Source: Krasilnikovozyma curviuscula
Lineage: Eukaryota > Basidiomycota > Tremellomycetes > Cystofilobasidiales > Mrakiaceae
Direction: 5' to 3'
Length of the DNA: 13,681 nucleotides
Assembly (NCBI GenBank): GCA_014825775.1
Contig: MVAQ01000357.1
Location: 1 to 13,681 of the forward strand
In this document: positions 10,648-13,681 of the stretch, piece by piece
Layout: the number at the start of each line of letters is the position of its first letter
Numbering within the stretch: position 1 is the first letter of the stretch
Notes under the pieces: generated by a model
Seen by the model: the letters and a program-made list of their open reading frames with translations, nothing else
The model's database searches: none
Told to the model about the DNA's origin: nothing
Program-made: the position numbers and the translations under genes

Positions 10648-12919
10648 CTAATGCCATTTCCAACCTGGACATCTTCCACCCGTTCTCGCGCCATCTCTCG
10701 CCTTCAGAATTGCTTCGTCCCACTCAACCTCATCCAAAATTAGAGCATGATCCACAAGCTCATTCTGTGGGCACCTACCATCTGCAATCGGAGGCCAGAG
10801 ATCACCAATACTCTGAAACTTCACATTCTTAATCTTGACGCTGCAAAGGACGGGAAGCTTTTTTAAAACAAACTCAGAGACCCAAACGATAGAGAGCGAA
10901 GACCAGCCAGTGATAGTCAACGAGCTGAGATTGGTAAAATACCAAGGCTGTTGGAAATGTCTTGAGAACGATGAGAAAGGCGCTGGTTGAGAAGCTGAGT
11001 CAAGAAGAGCCGTCGTGCTTGGAGTAAAGATCGGCCATGAGAATGATTCCGGTTGAGATGAAGAATTATCGCTAGCATCCGAGACGGATAGAAAAGGCCA
11101 GGCAATATTTTGTTGGTGCTCCGACGGAGGCAAGAGATCAACCTCTAACTCGACCAGTTGAAAGCACAGCTTAGCTATGCTTGCCAATGACTTAATGGTG
11201 AGTCTTGTTCTAGTGTATTGAAGCCCTATTGAGGTTGGAAATCGGATGATGAGTCTTTGAATCGAACTCCAGCTTTTGACCAAACACAATAGATCGTTGT
11301 CCCTCAACCTCACGTGCAAGGTCACATCGACCATGTTTCGGAGGGAGACGAGATTCTTGACACCTCGAACAGGAATGGGACACGAGATGATCAACTTCTT
11401 AAAGGCGGGTCCGTTGGGACAAGCAGCGACGGACGAAACGAGATCCAGAGCGTGGGTTTCCTGAAGAGACCTAGAAAGGATAGAGAACAAAATCAACGGA
11501 AGGCTACTAGAGCTGGGAATTGTTTCACATACCATGATGGAGGCATGATAAGTTCAAAGGTGGTCAAGGCTGAATAGTGGCTGAAGATGGAAGTTTGACT
11601 GTAAACGACTGGATGTCAGCGCTTGACCGTGTATGGAAGTGAAAAGGAGCAAACACTCACACCCAAATGAGCTGTGTATCAGCTGGAACTTCATTCAGCT
11701 TCTTCTCGTTGCCACCGTCAAGAGCAATGTGAGCAACTTGAGTGGTCGCTTCGACGAAATCATGCCTGTATGAGCAGGCGGTGGAGAACAACTCCAAAGC
11801 GTTCTCGGGTTTCTAAATTTACCTCAGAGGCTTGCTTGTGATCAGGCTGAGATCCGAAGAAAGCATAGCTCACTTACCTTGACCCTGTATTCAAACAGCT
11901 CGATGTAGAAAGTTCCTGGCGACAATCGGTGAAGAAACACGCCTTTGAGGTTTCTGAAGCGCGCAAGCTTAGGGTAGTGCGTTCGGAGGATGTGAATATC
12001 CACCGATTCATTTGCCCTTTAGAAGCAAGAGAAAGGTAGCGTCAGTCAACGAGGAAGATGCGCGAAAGGGTCCGTAAAAATCTTACATGACAACCTCCGT
12101 GATGTGAACGTAGAGAGTGCACTGGATGTACTTCTGCAATCTCATGATCTCTTGATTTTCTAACCACTAGCAGATCATAAAAAAAGTCATATCACGAAAA
12201 GCTACCGCATTTATTTCTATCGGTGAACTTACTGGCAGGAGCGTCGTGTTACCGTCATTACAGATCATCTTCTCTCTGAGAACTTTGTAGTTCTTGATCG
12301 TTTCACTACAGACATTAAATCTCACACTTCTCCAAAGAATTGGCGTACCAATAGCGAAGCTGAAATGTGAGACGTTACCAAAACAACAGCCTGGTGAGCT
12401 CAGGTGTTCACTCACTGGGCTTAAAAGTGCACTCACAGAGATGATGAGGCCTGCAAGCAAGCTGCCAAAGAGGCAGCAGAAATATCAAACAAGTGCTCAA
12501 TAACTAGGGTAGCGAGTTCTGGGACGTAGAGAGGAGATTTGTTTCTGCTGCAGACGCTATAGGTCACAGGAAGAACCAGTTAGCGTCTGGAGCTCTACAA
12601 AAGCCTTTTTAGTAACGGAATATACCCCAAATTCCAATGATTATGGACCTCAAGCATAGACTGGAGAGGGGAGATCAAGCAAGCAGAGAAGCGCACCTAC
12701 TCACGATGAGATCAAAGGAACTCGAAAATCGACCATACGTGGAGCAGGGACCTTGACACTATCCGAGTGAAATCTAGCTGCTACACGTTTTTTAGATGGG
12801 GCCTTGGGGTAGATGAAAGTGGTCGGTGAGCTGAATGCTTTGGCTGGGGAACTGCGGACAGGAATCAGAGCATGTTTTCTCGACGGGGTCGTGGGGGTTG
12901 CAGGTATCATCGTAGCCAT
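10648..12919 (-). CDS. F-box protein, 8 exons, 573 aa
   Basis: Exons, minus strand: 12919-12705, 12556-12437, 12359-12233, 12166-12087, 12016-11878, 11812-11661, 11598-11533, 11470-10648; CDS 1722 nt, all junctions in phase. Introns 2-7 are 62-77 nt with GTGAGT/GTAAGT/GTATGT donors and mostly CTGAC/CTGAT branch points. A basic, proline/serine-rich N-terminus (TPTTPSRKHALIPVRSSPAK) precedes the F-box at about 82-127: YVPELATLVIEHLF, ISAASLAACLQASSSL, then IGTPILWRSVRFN, the usual ending of fungal F-boxes. The rest has leucine-rich, strand-like segments (FKKLIISCPIPV, FTNLSSLTITGWSSL) suggesting an LRR-like substrate-binding part. By family it is an SCF ubiquitin-ligase substrate receptor; the target is unknown. 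Least certain is intron 1 (148 nt, acceptor 12557): two further in-frame CAG acceptors lie within 12 nt, and a second small exon inside it cannot be excluded. Confidence 0.8.
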
Positions 12920-13110
12920 ACACTTGTAAGGGAGGCAATTATACAGCCCGAGAAGAAGCAGGAGGAACGGAGGGGAAAAACGGAGAATAAGTGGGGTGTC
13001 AATTGTAGTGAACAGGATTCAACTCGACGAGTGCCACATCAGACGTAATATCTCTACTTCCCGGAAATTCAGTTATAATCACTTCATCCCAGGACAGGGA
13101 TTGGTATAAC
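12920..13110. promoter_or_regulatory. Shared divergent promoter region
   Basis: Only 191 bp separate the start codons of the minus-strand F-box gene (12919) and the plus-strand BRCT-like gene (13111), so the two must share this regulatory space. It includes purine-rich sequence (12951-12987) next to the F-box start and AT-richer sequence (13040-13080) nearer the BRCT-like gene. No consensus TATA box or recognisable site is clear. Confidence 0.6.
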
Positions 13111-13542
13111 ATGGAGCCTGCTGGCAAGCTGTTTGTCTTTGCCTCTGGATCGCCAATCAAGGTCTACGTCGAGGAAACTTGCGAGGACAGAGGTGCGAGG
13201 TGTTCCGCTGCTTGTTTGACTTCATCCAATGTGCTAATACTCAGCCCTCGACCTAAAGATGTCGTTCAAATGCAGATCAAGAAGTTTGGGGGTAAACTAG
13301 TAGACTCGATGTTTCAGGCCAAAGTCATCCTGCTTGACGCTGAACCTCGATCAATCGCACAACGACCTCACCACTTGAGGCTCATGGCTAAAGTTGTCCA
13401 CCAGAGCGTCCTGTCGACTAGATGGGTCAAAATCTCTGTGATGAACCGGGAGTTACCAGATTTTGGCGAGTGGGAGGTCCTGGATCCTGGGCTGTACCAA
13501 ATTGGTCCTGAGTGGGTTGTTCTCCAGCACTATGACTTATGA
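13111..13542 (+). CDS. BRCT-like protein resembling the Rap1/TERF2IP N-terminus, 143 aa as modelled
   Basis: The frame runs from ATG 13111 to TGA 13540-13542. The pattern KLFVFASGSPIKVYVEE, then IKKFGGKLVDS, then KVILLDAEP, then a helix ending STRWVKISVMNRELPDFGEW is that of a BRCT domain: a first strand, a GG turn, a hydrophobic strand, and the W-V-x-x-S helix. The opening LF-x-x-x-G-x-P-x-x-x-YV resembles the BRCT start of animal and fungal Rap1 telomere proteins, where a Myb domain follows. No Myb domain is present here. A 45-nt in-frame stretch (gtgttcc...actcag, 13199-13243) could be a small intron with a weak donor. After the stop, a T-rich tract and AATAG at about 13584 look like a splice acceptor leading into a frame open to the window edge, so the gene may continue. 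The BRCT-like fold is fairly clear; the Rap1 assignment is tentative. Confidence 0.6.
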   Translation: MEPAGKLFVFASGSPIKVYVEETCEDRGARCSAACLTSSNVLILSPRPKDVVQMQIKKFGGKLVDSMFQAKVILLDAEPRSIAQRPHHLRLMAKVVHQSVLSTRWVKISVMNRELPDFGEWEVLDPGLYQIGPEWVVLQHYDL

Positions 13543-13681
13543 AAGACTACTTGTATATCAATAATTTTTCTTTTCTTTTCAAAATAGTGCATTTGACAAG
13601 AGTGAGGGCCATCGGCTGTACCAACCTTATTTCCAGCTCTTTCATTCGCCATTAGTACTGCCTCCCCGTGTTGGTGAGCTT
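13543..13681 (+). other. 3' flank of BRCT-like gene, possible next exon
   Basis: A pyrimidine-rich run (ttttctttt) and caaaatag at about 13579-13586 resemble a 3' splice site. From 13587 one frame stays open to the right edge (about 95 nt). It could be a further exon of the BRCT-like gene if a donor upstream (for example GTGGGA near 13468) is used, or simply the 3' UTR. The window ends before this can be settled. Confidence 0.3.

Overview
The window looks like nuclear DNA from a basidiomycete fungus, most likely a tremellomycete (Cryptococcus/Kwoniella-like). That placement is inference. It rests on intron-dense genes (up to 13 exons), introns mostly of 62-86 nt, GT(G/A)AGT-type donors, CTGAC/CTAAC-type branch points near YAG acceptors, and fungal protein families. 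I see no CRISPR array, rRNA, tRNA or transposon. Exon models were built by hand from splice signals, reading-frame continuity and family motifs, with no transcript evidence.

Layout, left to right. (1) 1-362, plus strand: the 3' end of a gene I do not recognise. (2) 596-2043, minus: a five-exon arrestin-fold (alpha-arrestin-like) protein. (3) 2752-4540, minus: an F-box protein with a 5-nt first coding exon and a charged, tandemly duplicated helical tail. (4) 4666-5178, minus: a second F-box-like frame broken by one in-frame TAG, probably a decayed paralogue. (5) 6013-6300, minus: ISD11/LYRM4, the iron-sulfur desulfurase accessory protein, with a diverged LYR motif. (6) 6518-9621, minus: glycerol kinase (GUT1/GlpK family, FGGY superfamily), 13 exons, with one intron that only makes sense as GC-AG. 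(7) 10648-12919, minus: another F-box protein, eight exons. (8) 13111-13542, plus: a BRCT-like protein whose N-terminus resembles the Rap1/TERF2IP BRCT domain. It is divergent from gene 7 across a 191-bp shared promoter and may continue beyond the window.

The genes do not form one pathway. Glycerol kinase feeds glycerol into glycerol 3-phosphate; ISD11 works in mitochondrial Fe-S cluster assembly; the arrestin-like and F-box proteins are both expected ubiquitin-ligase adaptors (Rsp5/Nedd4 and SCF respectively). Two F-box genes plus an F-box relic within about 10 kb suggest local family expansion and decay. I found no clearly new multi-gene system. The most unusual points are the GC-AG intron inside the glycerol kinase FGGY signature, the diverged LYR motif of ISD11, the broken F-box copy, the 87-bp in-frame duplication, and the palindrome in the long first intron of glycerol kinase.
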